Below, one piece after another: positions 17,373-25,613 of a DNA stretch of 64,000 bases (the stretch's first letter is position 1; every line of letters begins with the position of its first letter). The DNA is from Flavobacterium fluvii. GTDB taxonomy: Bacteria; Bacteroidota; Bacteroidia; Flavobacteriales; Flavobacteriaceae. Location of the stretch: positions 372,001 through 436,000 of the forward strand of contig NZ_FQWB01000003.1 in NCBI RefSeq assembly GCF_900129545.1. The letters are read 5' to 3'. A program made the position numbers and the translations under genes. The notes under the pieces are model-generated. The model made no database searches, was not told the DNA's origin, and was given only the letters and a program-made list of their open reading frames with translations.

Positions 17373-17514
17373 AAAAGTATAGTTGATTTTTTAAAAATAC
17401 GTATAACTACTGATATATGCAAAAATTAATTGCCAATTAAAAATTAAAAATCAGGGATTGCAATTATGCGAAACCCCGTAAAATATAGAATCTTGTATGA
17501 ATTAACGCAGAAAT

Positions 17515-18300
17515 CTAAAATCCTCTTTGTCTTTTGGCTTCAAAAATTAGAATGGCTGCTGCAACCGAAACGTTCATGCTGTCGATTTCGCCTTGCATCG
17601 GGATGATGATGTTTTGCGTGGCTGCATCTCGCCATTCTTGGGTCAGTCCGGTGGCTTCCGTACCGACAACCAAGGCGGTTGGATTGGTGTAATCTTGGGT
17701 GTGATAGGAAGTCGAGTTTTGCAAAGTGGCGCAATAAATATTGATTTGTCGCTCTTTCAAGAAGGCAATAATTTCGGTAGTTGTTCCTGTTGCAATTTGA
17801 TTGGTAAACAAACAACCCACGCTGGATCGAACGATATTTGGATTATACAAATCACTTTTGGGATTGGCAATAATCACGGCATCTAGGTTGGCAGCATCGG
17901 CGGTTCGCAACAAGGCACCAATGTTTCCCGGTTTTTCCGGTGCTTCAGCCACTAGAATCAATGGGCTTTTGGATAATTTTAAATCCGATAATTGGAGGGA
18001 TTTGGTTTTGGCCACGGCCAAAATTCCTTCGGTGGTATCGCGATACGCCAGTTTTTGATAAACTTCTTTTGAAATTTCGATTAATTCGGTGCTTTTTGAC
18101 AGTTTTTGGGCTTCATTTTCCGAGATTAATTCGGGTAAAAACAAAATCATTTCCATTGTATACCCACCTTTCATTGCGATTTCGATTTCTCTTTTGCCCT
18201 CAATCAAAAAAGTGCCTGATTGTTTGCGTGCTTTTGCTTTTTCCTGCAATAACACCAAGGATTTTATGAAAGGATTTTGGATGGAAGTGATTTGTTTCAA
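17515..18300 (-). CDS. TrmH/SpoU-family RNA 2'-O-methyltransferase
   Basis: 261 residues. The N-terminal substrate-binding domain (ITSIQNPFIKSLVLLQEKAKARK) is followed by a SPOUT domain with motif 1 (VAEAPEKPGNIGALLRTADAA), motif 2 (ALVVGTEATGLTQEW) and motif 3 (IPMQGEIDSMNVSVAAAILIFEA). It would methylate a ribose in rRNA or tRNA using SAM through a knotted fold. It is closest to the 23S rRNA methyltransferase type, but the exact target nucleotide cannot be read from sequence. The 142-bp gap to the rsh gene shows no clear promoter or terminator. Confidence 0.92.
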   Translation of the reverse strand: MKQITSIQNPFIKSLVLLQEKAKARKQSGTFLIEGKREIEIAMKGGYTMEMILFLPELISENEAQKLSKSTELIEISKEVYQKLAYRDTTEGILAVAKTKSLQLSDLKLSKSPLILVAEAPEKPGNIGALLRTADAANLDAVIIANPKSDLYNPNIVRSSVGCLFTNQIATGTTTEIIAFLKERQINIYCATLQNSTSYHTQDYTNPTALVVGTEATGLTQEWRDAATQNIIIPMQGEIDSMNVSVAAAILIFEAKRQRGF

Positions 18301-18396
18301 TTTAATAAAATAAGTGTTTTGAATTGGCTAAAATACTAAGAATTTTTTAATATGAAATTATAAGGATTGACTAAAAAAAAATAGAATCATTTGATT

Positions 18397-18404
18397 TATT
18401 TTTG
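18397..18404 (+). promoter_or_regulatory. -7 promoter element TATTTTTG of UPF0126 copy 1
   Basis: Full TAnnTTTG match 23 bp before the ATG at 18428. The nearest upstream TTG (18367-18369) is 27 bp away, longer than usual. Confidence 0.5.
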
Positions 18405-18427
18405 CCAAAAATTAAATTTCTGTTTTG

Positions 18428-19036
18428 ATGTTCGAATTTTTAGAAATAATAGGTGTTGCGGCTTTTGCCATGTCGGGTTCCTTAACTGGAATGCATAAAA
18501 AATTAGATCTTTTTGGCGTTTTTGTCATTGCACTGGCCACCTCTTTTGGAGGCGGGACTTTACGTGATATATTGATGGGCGAAAAGGTTTTCTGGCTCAA
18601 AACCGAAAATTTGATTTATATTTATGTTGCCGTTTTGGGCTATCTATTGGCTGTTTTTTTTCATAAAAAATTAGAATATTTTCGTGTTTCGCTATTTTTA
18701 TTCGATACAATAGGATTGGGTCTATATACCTTGGTGGGGCTTGAAAAAGGTTTGGTTTTCGGATTTAATCCTGTTGTATGTGTTGCATTGGGTACTATTA
18801 CTGCCTGTTTTGGAGGAGTGACTCGGGATATTTTATGCGCTGAGGTGCCTAATTTATTTAAACAGGAAATCTATGCGACCATTTGCGTGGCTGGAGGAAT
18901 TGTTTTTTTCGGATTGAAAAAAATAAATATGGACGATGACATGTTGTATTTGACAACTTCGCTTTTTATTATAGCAGTGCGATTATTGGCTGTTAGATAC
19001 AAATGGCAAATCAAGCCACTAAAAATGGAGAACTAA
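18428..19036 (+). CDS. UPF0126/TRIC-type membrane channel protein, copy 1
   Basis: 202 residues with seven predicted helices and two homologous halves, each with a glycine-rich kinked segment (GGGTLRDILMG and FGGVTRDILCAEVP). This is the trimeric intracellular cation channel/YicG family, which forms trimeric channels in the inner membrane, probably for K+ or small anions. A TTG codon precedes the ATG directly, but ATG 18428 is the natural start. A paralogue, about 60% identical by eye, lies at 26412-27014, and the two copies bracket the MoxR/SpoIIM cluster. Confidence 0.9.
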   Translation: MFEFLEIIGVAAFAMSGSLTGMHKKLDLFGVFVIALATSFGGGTLRDILMGEKVFWLKTENLIYIYVAVLGYLLAVFFHKKLEYFRVSLFLFDTIGLGLYTLVGLEKGLVFGFNPVVCVALGTITACFGGVTRDILCAEVPNLFKQEIYATICVAGGIVFFGLKKINMDDDMLYLTTSLFIIAVRLLAVRYKWQIKPLKMEN

Positions 19037-19120
19037 TTAGTTGTTATTGTTCACATTTTGATCAAAAGATAATTGGCATCATTTCGCATAAATCCCAAAT
19101 CTGTAATCTCAAATCTGAAT

Positions 19121-20452
19121 TTAAAGAATCCCTCTTGCCTTGATTTCCAAATATTTGTTGATGGTGTCCAAAGTCAGGTTTTCAGGCTGGGTAAGCACCG
19201 AATAAATGCCGTATTTCTTAAGTTCGTTGACGATTAGTCGTTTCTCGAAAGAAAATTTCTCGGCGATTACTTTGTCATAGACTTCTTGAATGTTTTCGGC
19301 TTTTTTGTTGATGAGTTGGTTCAGTTCGGTGTTGTTGAAGAAAACCACGACCAACAAATGGTTTTTGGCAATGCCTTTCAAATAGGGCAGTTGCCGATGC
19401 AAACCGTCCATCGTTTCGAAATTGGTGTACAAAACGATCAAACTTCTTTGATTGATGTTTTTCTTGATGTCGGTGTACAAACGGCTGAAATCACTTTCGA
19501 AAAAATCGGTTTTGATGTTGTACAAGGTTTCCAGAATTTTGTGCATTTGCGAAGCGCGCCTTTCGGCAAAAACCCGGTTTTCCACCTTTTTTGAAAAGGT
19601 CAACATTCCCGCCTTGTCCTGTTTTTTTAAGATGACATTCGACAAAACCAGCGTGGCATTGATGGCATAATCCAGCAAGCTCAATCCGTTGAAAGGCATT
19701 TTCATCACGCGACCTTTGTCGATAATCATGTAAACCGATTGTGATTTTTCGTCCTGAAATTGATTGACCATCAAGGCATTTTTCTTGGCGGTAGCTTTCC
19801 AATTCAGGGTTCGTATATCATCTCCTTGATTGTATTCCTTGATTTGTTCAAACTCCATCGTGTGTCCAATTCTCCTGATTTTCTTGATGCCGTATTGAAA
19901 CAAATTGTTGGAAAAAGCCATCAAACTGTATTTTCGTAACTGAATGTAGGATGGATAAGTGGGTACCATTCTTTGATTGTCGAATTGGAAACGTCTCGAA
20001 ATTAAAAACAAGGGCGAAGAAACATACACGTTCAAATTTCCGAAATAATATTCGCCACGCTCGGTAGGACGCAAATAATATTGGATTTCTTTTTCAGAAG
20101 AAGCCTTGATTTTTTGCTTGATTCCAAAATTCCGCACCTGAAACTGGAAAGGAATTTCGTCAATTAGTTGCACCGAAATCGGGAAAGTATAATAGTTTTT
20201 GATGTTGACTTTTATTTCATTTTCATCGCCATTGGACAGTTTTTCGGACATCATTCTAATTCCTTCGATGCCGTTTTTGGTAAAAAACAAAATCAAGACA
20301 TCCAAAACCAAAAAAGTCAATAAAATCAATACAACATACCAAGTGGCGTTGTACAATGCGGGAAATATAAAGGCCAAAACAAACAGTCCCACAACGCCCA
20401 AAAGCGCATAGAAAAAGAAATTGTTGATGTATAAACTTTTTAGTAGTTTCAT
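19121..20452 (-). CDS. DUF58 domain protein (MoxR partner)
   Basis: About 443 residues from ATG 20452. Two membrane helices come first (FFFYALLGVVGLFVLAFIF, VVLILLTFLVLDVLILFF), followed by a beta-rich domain. The DUF58 core contains GDDIRTLNWKATAKKNALMVNQF and continues into a von Willebrand A-like domain (VYMIIDKGRVM). The open frame extends 28 codons to 20536, but those residues are just a translation of the intergenic repeat (ISAISAISG) and should be dropped. DUF58 proteins act with a MoxR ATPase in envelope or complex assembly. It is the last gene of the string from spoIIM. Confidence 0.9.
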   Translation of the reverse strand: MKLLKSLYINNFFFYALLGVVGLFVLAFIFPALYNATWYVVLILLTFLVLDVLILFFTKNGIEGIRMMSEKLSNGDENEIKVNIKNYYTFPISVQLIDEIPFQFQVRNFGIKQKIKASSEKEIQYYLRPTERGEYYFGNLNVYVSSPLFLISRRFQFDNQRMVPTYPSYIQLRKYSLMAFSNNLFQYGIKKIRRIGHTMEFEQIKEYNQGDDIRTLNWKATAKKNALMVNQFQDEKSQSVYMIIDKGRVMKMPFNGLSLLDYAINATLVLSNVILKKQDKAGMLTFSKKVENRVFAERRASQMHKILETLYNIKTDFFESDFSRLYTDIKKNINQRSLIVLYTNFETMDGLHRQLPYLKGIAKNHLLVVVFFNNTELNQLINKKAENIQEVYDKVIAEKFSFEKRLIVNELKKYGIYSVLTQPENLTLDTINKYLEIKARGIL

Positions 20453-20479
20453 AAATTTAGAATCTGAAAACTTAATTTT

Positions 20480-20585
20480 TAGCCCACTGATTGCACTGAT
20501 TGCACTGATTAGACTGATTTTCACGGATTTTTTCATTTAAGTTCTGTGCGAATCCGTTCAATCCGTTTTATCTGTGTGCCATTTT
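20480..20585. repeat. Imperfect palindrome of 9-10 bp tandem units between moxR and DUF58
   Basis: The left arm (about 20480-20530) contains three direct copies of a GCACTGATT-like unit followed by variants (AGACTGATT, CACGGATT). The right arm (about 20541-20582) carries inverted related units (GAATCCGTTCAATCCG, ATCTGTGTGCC). The arms match imperfectly. It fills the whole gap between the moxR stop and the DUF58 start, so it would be transcribed within the operon. Confidence 0.65.
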
Positions 20586-20588
20586 TAA

Positions 20589-21596
20589 TTACCTCGGAAT
20601 TTCCACACTTTCCAATATTTGTTTGATAATTTCAATGCTCGTAATACCTTCCATTTCCCTTTCAGGAGTCACGATGACACGGTGTTGCAAAACAGGAATG
20701 GCAGCTTCCTTGATGTCTTCCGGAGTCACGAAATCACGTCCTCGGATGGCGGCAAAACCTTTGGCGGCATTCAAGATGGCGATGGAAGCACGAGGCGAAG
20801 CACCGAGATACAAAAAGGCATTTTCACGGGTATTGATCACGATTTTGGCAATGTATTCCAACAGGTTTTGCTCCACGATAATTTGCTTGACCAAGGCTTG
20901 ATAGTACTTGATTTCTTCCGAGGAAAGCAAGGTTTTGATGTTGTCGAGTTTTCCTTGGTTTTGGAGTAAATGTTCTCTTTGGATAATCAGGATTTCCTCG
21001 TCCATTTTTGGATAATCGATGGAGATTTTGAACAGAAAACGGTCTAATTGCGCTTCGGGCAAACGGTAGGTTCCTTCTTGTTCGATTGGGTTTTGGGTGG
21101 CAATGACCAAAAATGGTGTGTCCAAAACATAAGTAGTTCCATCGATGGTGATTTGGCGTTCTTCCATCACTTCAAAAAGTGCGGCCTGGGTTTTTGCCGG
21201 CGCACGATTGATTTCGTCAATCAATATCAAGTTCGAAAAAATAGGACCTTTCTTGAATTCGAATTCCGATTTTTTCAAGTCGAAAACCGAGGTTCCCAAA
21301 ATGTCCGAAGGCATCAAATCGGGCGTGAACTGGATTCGGCTAAAGCCAATGTTCAAGGTTTTGGACAACAATTTTGCCGTTATGGTTTTGGCAACGCCGG
21401 GAACGCCTTCCAGCAAAACGTGACCGTTGGACAAAATGGCAACCAACAATTGGTCAATCATTTTGTTCTGACCCACGATTACGGTTCCCAGTTCCTGTTT
21501 GATGGTGTTGATGCTTTCCAAAAGCGGTTCCAAGTTGATTCGGGATTGAAAATTTACGTTTTCGGTTGGATTTTCAGGGGTGGTTATTTCTTCCAT
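20589..21596 (-). CDS. MoxR-type AAA+ ATPase
   Basis: 335 residues. Walker A is LLEGVPGVAKTITAK at about residue 65, Walker B is LILIDEINRAPAKTQ, sensor 1 is VIATQNPIEQEGTY, and the arginine-finger region is LPEAQLDRFLFKI. The lid domain includes LYLGASPRASIAIL. MoxR ATPases act as chaperones that remodel partner proteins, usually DUF58/VWA proteins, and the DUF58 gene follows directly. It is flanked on both sides by palindromic repeats inside the operon. Confidence 0.95.
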   Translation of the reverse strand: MEEITTPENPTENVNFQSRINLEPLLESINTIKQELGTVIVGQNKMIDQLLVAILSNGHVLLEGVPGVAKTITAKLLSKTLNIGFSRIQFTPDLMPSDILGTSVFDLKKSEFEFKKGPIFSNLILIDEINRAPAKTQAALFEVMEERQITIDGTTYVLDTPFLVIATQNPIEQEGTYRLPEAQLDRFLFKISIDYPKMDEEILIIQREHLLQNQGKLDNIKTLLSSEEIKYYQALVKQIIVEQNLLEYIAKIVINTRENAFLYLGASPRASIAILNAAKGFAAIRGRDFVTPEDIKEAAIPVLQHRVIVTPEREMEGITSIEIIKQILESVEIPR

Positions 21597-21614
21597 ATTT
21601 TTGTTTTATTTTTT

Positions 21615-21718
21615 TACCACAAATTACACAAATTAGCACAAATTTATCGTTGTTTTGAATGGTACAAATTTGAGTTTATGACCAAATGGAATTTGTGTTA
21701 ATTTGTGTAATTTGTGGT
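21615..21718. repeat. 29-bp inverted repeat of CACAAATTA units between DUF4350 and moxR
   Basis: The left arm 21616-21644 and right arm 21690-21718 are reverse complements at 28 of 29 positions, with a 45-nt spacer. Each arm has three direct copies of a CACAAATTA-like 9-10 bp unit (ACCACAAATTACACAAATTA). It fills the gap between two genes of the same strand and would form a strong hairpin in their mRNA. Confidence 0.85.
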
Positions 21719-21725
21719 TTTTAAA

Positions 21726-22925
21726 TTAGTTCATCACTTTTTCGATGGCATTATTAATTTGCAGCAAATCATCTTCAATGCTGATGAAATTGTTTTTTCG
21801 ATAGGCCTTTATCAAAGAGACCAGATTTTGAATATCGTCTAATTTTTTTCCTGATTTATGGTGTAATTTTTTAATGAAATCATCATCCAATTTATGGGTG
21901 TCAATCAAGTATTCGTTGCGAACTTTTTCGAGAAAATAAATAATTTTTTTGTCGATGATGTTGTTGTGGTCGCCTTCTTGATAATACAAATTCCCGATAG
22001 TTTTCGTGAAATCGACCGTGGTGTTGGCCAGTGGTTTTATTATTGGAACGACTCTTTGTTTTCGTTTGGCGTTAAAAAAGATAAATACAAGCATTCCAAT
22101 CAAGAAAATATACCAAGCCCATTTTAGTGCCGGTTGACTCAAAATGTACCGCATTGGCGAATCTGAAATCACTTCGCCAGTTTGATCCTTGATGCACCAA
22201 TACACTTTTTCTTTCGGGATATAGGACAAGACTTTTTCGGCATATTCGTGATGATTGCCTTTCAATAAATGAAAATTGGTAAACGCAACGGGTTGGGTAT
22301 GCAAATAAAACACACCAGTTTTATAGTTTACTTTTATGAAATTGATTCTGGTGCTGTCGCCATTTTGATAGCCTAAAACCGTGGTGTTCAGCGTGTCTAT
22401 TTTGGAGAAATAATTGTTGTTGACGCCTTCGGTGATTTTATATTTTTGGTTTCCCAGTTTTTTGTTGGCTACCCAATTGTAAATGCTGTCCGAGTAGTTG
22501 TATTCGCTGTCCATCTTTAGATTCAAACTATCCAACAAGGCATTAGGAATCATTTCGGAACTGATGAAAGCATTGTTTCCGTGATTGACAAACGTGCAAA
22601 TTTCGGTAATCGATTCTTTGTCAAAATTCGCAATTTTGGAAATGCTGAGAAAAGTTCCTTTTATTCGATAATCATTCACGAGCGTGTCATAGTCGTATTT
22701 GCTGTCCAAATATTCATACGGAGTCGTGTTGAATTTCCTGATTTTTTGTCCTTTCAAAAGTGAACCGATTTCCTTGTCGAAAACATGCATTCCATAAGGA
22801 ATTTTGTCTTTGAGGGAAAAACTTGGTGTCCAATCAATGGGTTTTGGACGATTACTGTCAATAACAATAATAGCCACCATAAGCAACACCAAAAGGGCGA
22901 TGTATAGTTTCAGCGTTCTACCCAT
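21726..22925 (-). CDS. DUF4350 domain protein
   Basis: 399 residues. It has an N-terminal membrane anchor (LYIALLVLLMVAIIVI), then a periplasmic DUF4350 domain (PYGMHVFDKEIGSLL, ITEICTFVNHGNNAFISSEMIP). A second membrane helix lies near residue 270 (WAWYIFLIGMLVFIFF), with a cytoplasmic C-terminal helical domain. The topology and neighbours match the membrane component of MoxR/DUF58 clusters. It overlaps the DUF4129 gene by 8 bp, so the two are translated together. Molecular activity is unknown. Confidence 0.85.
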   Translation of the reverse strand: MGRTLKLYIALLVLLMVAIIVIDSNRPKPIDWTPSFSLKDKIPYGMHVFDKEIGSLLKGQKIRKFNTTPYEYLDSKYDYDTLVNDYRIKGTFLSISKIANFDKESITEICTFVNHGNNAFISSEMIPNALLDSLNLKMDSEYNYSDSIYNWVANKKLGNQKYKITEGVNNNYFSKIDTLNTTVLGYQNGDSTRINFIKVNYKTGVFYLHTQPVAFTNFHLLKGNHHEYAEKVLSYIPKEKVYWCIKDQTGEVISDSPMRYILSQPALKWAWYIFLIGMLVFIFFNAKRKQRVVPIIKPLANTTVDFTKTIGNLYYQEGDHNNIIDKKIIYFLEKVRNEYLIDTHKLDDDFIKKLHHKSGKKLDDIQNLVSLIKAYRKNNFISIEDDLLQINNAIEKVMN

Positions 22926-23679
22926 TGTTTATCTTATTTATTGATTTTTCGAAACTGGTTCTGGCTTTTGCAAAGGTTTCATCGTCCAATTCGAATTCGC
23001 CGTACCAAATATTGTTGTACAGATAAGACAAATAGGCAAATTCGTCTTTTTGGCTTTCATTTTTTATTTCATAAAGATAATCCGAGTTGGTTTTTTCGAC
23101 ATCCCATTCAATGATTTGTTTTTCGGACATTTTTTTGAGCAACCAAAGATAATAGTATCGAATCGTCAATCTTTTTTCATCCAATTGTAAACTGTTTTGA
23201 ATGAGTTTCTCGAAGTCCACAAGATGTAAATTTTTCTCGATTTCGTCATAATTGATGATTTTCCTGTCGGAATTTCTGCCAAAAATCCATTGTCCTTCTT
23301 TGTTCATTATGGCTTTTGCAATTAAATAAATGACAAAAATAATGATGCCGATCGCTATGGTTCTTAGTAAAATATCCACGAAATTGTTGGCTGCTTTGCT
23401 ATCGGTAAAGCTGAATAAATTATTAAATAAATTGGCCAACCATTCCTTGAAACGATCCCAGGCATTCTTTTCGGGCGTTTTGAATTCGTAGATAAATGCT
23501 GCGTCGGTGTACTTCTTTTTGAAATTTTTGGCAAAAGGTTTCGCTTCGATTGCAGCCGAATCGACAGCGATGTCTTTTTCGGTAAAAACGATTTTTTCTT
23601 TTTTGGCCACAGCCAACGAGTCTTGGGCTCCAATATTGGAACAAAAGAAAAACAGTAATACGATTAGGATTTTATTCAA
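22918..23679 (-). CDS. DUF4129 domain protein
   Basis: About 253 residues using the TTG at 23679, which gives a normal signal peptide or anchor (NKILIVLLFFFCSNIGAQDS). The frame can reach another TTG at 23691. A membrane helix at about 110-130 (TIAIGIIIFVIYLIAKAIM) is followed by the C-terminal DUF4129 region (RLTIRYYYLWLLKKMSEK, EFAYLSYLYNNIWYGEFELD). This domain is found at the C-terminus of transglutaminase-like or in stand-alone proteins of MoxR clusters. It overlaps both neighbours, which indicates tight co-translation. Confidence 0.82.
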   Translation of the reverse strand: MNKILIVLLFFFCSNIGAQDSLAVAKKEKIVFTEKDIAVDSAAIEAKPFAKNFKKKYTDAAFIYEFKTPEKNAWDRFKEWLANLFNNLFSFTDSKAANNFVDILLRTIAIGIIIFVIYLIAKAIMNKEGQWIFGRNSDRKIINYDEIEKNLHLVDFEKLIQNSLQLDEKRLTIRYYYLWLLKKMSEKQIIEWDVEKTNSDYLYEIKNESQKDEFAYLSYLYNNIWYGEFELDDETFAKARTSFEKSINKINNG

Positions 23680-24628
23680 TGTCGGAGCCAATTAAATCGA
23701 TTTGACTTTTGGTGGAATTATTTTCTTTTTCTTCCTGCAAACCATAATAAATAAGCCCTTGGTTGACGAGAACAAAATTGTTGAAAACATAACTCAACAA
23801 GACCGAAAACACCATTATCACGGCTATGATAATTCCCATTGTGGAAAAAGTATCGGTTCGTGCAGCAGGCCCTTGCAGGTTTTGGGAGGAAACAAACATC
23901 CAAACCATACTCAATACATAGGGAATCATCGTGATAAATCCCTGGATGATTTGAACCAGCAACATCATGAGAAACGTGGTTCCAACAATAGTCCAAAATT
24001 GCTGTTTCACTAAATGGAAACCGTTGGATAACGCCTTAAAATAGCCTACATCTTTCAGAATATATTCATAGTAAGACAAAGTAATCCAAGACATAAATGC
24101 CGAACCCACAATAATGATTAGTGGAATTCCTATGAGTATAAAGCAGAGGAAAAAAAGCAAAACAAAAACAATAACGGCTAAAGGCAGTATGATGAAAATA
24201 CTTCCCAACAAGAAAATTATCATTTTTCCAATGTTTTCTTTTAAACCGCCCATAATTTCCTGGGTTGAAAAAGGATCACCGTTTGTTTTTTCTATGAGTC
24301 TCAAATAAATTACGGGGAAACTTATGTTGAGCATCGACAAAATGACGATAAGTAGAAAAGTAATTATGAAACCTCCTGCTATGAGAGCCATATTGTTGTT
24401 GAAATAAGCCATCAGATAGTTTGGATTATTTCGCACATTTGTAATTCCGGAGAAAATGAGTTCCATATACACTTTTGAAATGAAATAAATCAAAACCACC
24501 AATACCATCAAGAATATTCCGTTGATGACAAAATAGTTTTTGAAGTAATGCTTTCCAAAAGACTTGAAAAAAGCAATGGTATCGGAAAAATTGGCGCTTA
24601 AATCACGCTTTTTGTAAAGTTCGAACAT
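23672..24628 (-). CDS. Multi-pass membrane protein of the MoxR/SpoIIM cluster
   Basis: 318 residues with about six membrane helices (YFVINGIFLMVLVVLIYFIS, GSIFIILPLAVIVFVLLFF, FMLLVQIIQGFITMIPYVLS-like and others). The N-terminus (FELYKKRDLSANFSDTIAFF) and C-terminus are cytoplasmic. It has no recognisable catalytic motif. Similar proteins always seem to sit between spoIIM-like and DUF4129 genes in Bacteroidota. The start codon overlaps the spoIIM stop by one base. A role as a scaffold or permease-like component is an inference from context. Confidence 0.78.
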   Translation of the reverse strand: MFELYKKRDLSANFSDTIAFFKSFGKHYFKNYFVINGIFLMVLVVLIYFISKVYMELIFSGITNVRNNPNYLMAYFNNNMALIAGGFIITFLLIVILSMLNISFPVIYLRLIEKTNGDPFSTQEIMGGLKENIGKMIIFLLGSIFIILPLAVIVFVLLFFLCFILIGIPLIIIVGSAFMSWITLSYYEYILKDVGYFKALSNGFHLVKQQFWTIVGTTFLMMLLVQIIQGFITMIPYVLSMVWMFVSSQNLQGPAARTDTFSTMGIIIAVIMVFSVLLSYVFNNFVLVNQGLIYYGLQEEKENNSTKSQIDLIGSDIE

Positions 24629-25593
24629 TATATGGGTTGTGTTTTTTTGTGGACAATAAATGGATAGATTAGGTAATAAAAGGATATAATTGCCAAGGTA
24701 AACAAAATAATAAAACTGCTCAGCCAGTTTGGCATATCAATGGAATATCGAGTGATGAAACCTTCGAGAAATCCCGCTGCAATGGTAAAAGGAACGGTGC
24801 TCAAGAATATTTTGAAACTGTTTTTGAATCCTATTTTGAAAGAATTCATTCTTGAATAGGTTTTGGGAAACAGGATGGAAGCGCCAAGAATATAGCCAGC
24901 TGCAGTTTCTATCACGATGCCGAAAATTTCCATTGAACCGTGAATCCAAATGCCGCGAACACTTTTCCAAAAAACGCCTTGTTGCAAGAAAAAATATTGG
25001 AAAGAACCCAACATAATGGCGTTTTGCAACGAAATGTAAAAAGTGCCAATACCACCAAAAATTCCGAAAATGTAACACGTCATCCCCACCTTCAAATTAT
25101 TGAATGTAATACCAATAAAACTGCCCCAATTGCTTCCCGATTTATAGATGGCAACCGGATTCCCTTCCTTGATGTTTTCCAAAGTTTCATTGACATAGCT
25201 GTCGCCGAGGATTAATCGAACAAAATCCGCATCGTATCGGGCAGAAATGGCTCCGAGAAAAACGGTCACAAAAAAAAGCACGAATGCGTAAACCAAATAC
25301 CTGCGATAGTCATAAACGATTAGTGGAACTTCGGTTTTGAAGAAATAGACCAATCGATTGCTTTCGGCTCGTTTGGTTTTGTAAATTTTTTGATAAATCT
25401 GTGAAGCTAAATAGTTTAAGTAAACGACTGTTTTGCTTTTGGCATAATAAGTTTGGGCATAGGACAAATCATTCATCAATTGAATGTATAAATTTGCCAT
25501 TTCATCAGGATTTTTTTTAGCTTTACCAAAAATAGCTTGCTCAAACTCAAGCCACTTGTCCTTATTTGTTTTTATAAATGCAATTTCTCTCAT
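24628..25593 (-). CDS. SpoIIM-family (DUF95) membrane protein
   Basis: 321 residues. The N-terminal soluble helical part is like REIAFIKTNKDKWLEFEQAI. Five or six helices follow with the SpoIIM/DUF95 signature: a long loop after helix 1, then GMTCYIFGIFGGIGTF, and WIHGSMEIFGIVIETAAGYILG with a conserved His and Glu. In sporulating Firmicutes SpoIIM takes part in septal peptidoglycan removal, but in non-sporulating bacteria the family pairs with RDD proteins and MoxR clusters. It is the first gene of the minus-strand string. Only 20 bp separate its start from the divergent RDD gene, so the two promoters must overlap coding sequence. Confidence 0.88.
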   Translation of the reverse strand: MREIAFIKTNKDKWLEFEQAIFGKAKKNPDEMANLYIQLMNDLSYAQTYYAKSKTVVYLNYLASQIYQKIYKTKRAESNRLVYFFKTEVPLIVYDYRRYLVYAFVLFFVTVFLGAISARYDADFVRLILGDSYVNETLENIKEGNPVAIYKSGSNWGSFIGITFNNLKVGMTCYIFGIFGGIGTFYISLQNAIMLGSFQYFFLQQGVFWKSVRGIWIHGSMEIFGIVIETAAGYILGASILFPKTYSRMNSFKIGFKNSFKIFLSTVPFTIAAGFLEGFITRYSIDMPNWLSSFIILFTLAIISFYYLIYPFIVHKKTQPI

Positions 25594-25613
25594 CGAGTGC
25601 TAAAATAGGAATT

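Noticed and set aside
19056..19067. TTTTGATCAAAA palindrome as a terminator between UPF0126 copy 1 and DUF58
   Set aside because: The stem is short and AT-rich without a T-tract, so there is no support for termination.
21048..21701. 217-codon plus-strand frame over the start of moxR and the adjacent repeat
   Set aside because: Antisense to the highly conserved MoxR Walker motifs; the protein is low-complexity and runs through the palindromic repeat.
24628..25593. Taking the SpoIIM homologue as evidence of sporulation
   Set aside because: The family is widespread in non-sporulating bacteria beside RDD and MoxR genes; nothing else here suggests sporulation.
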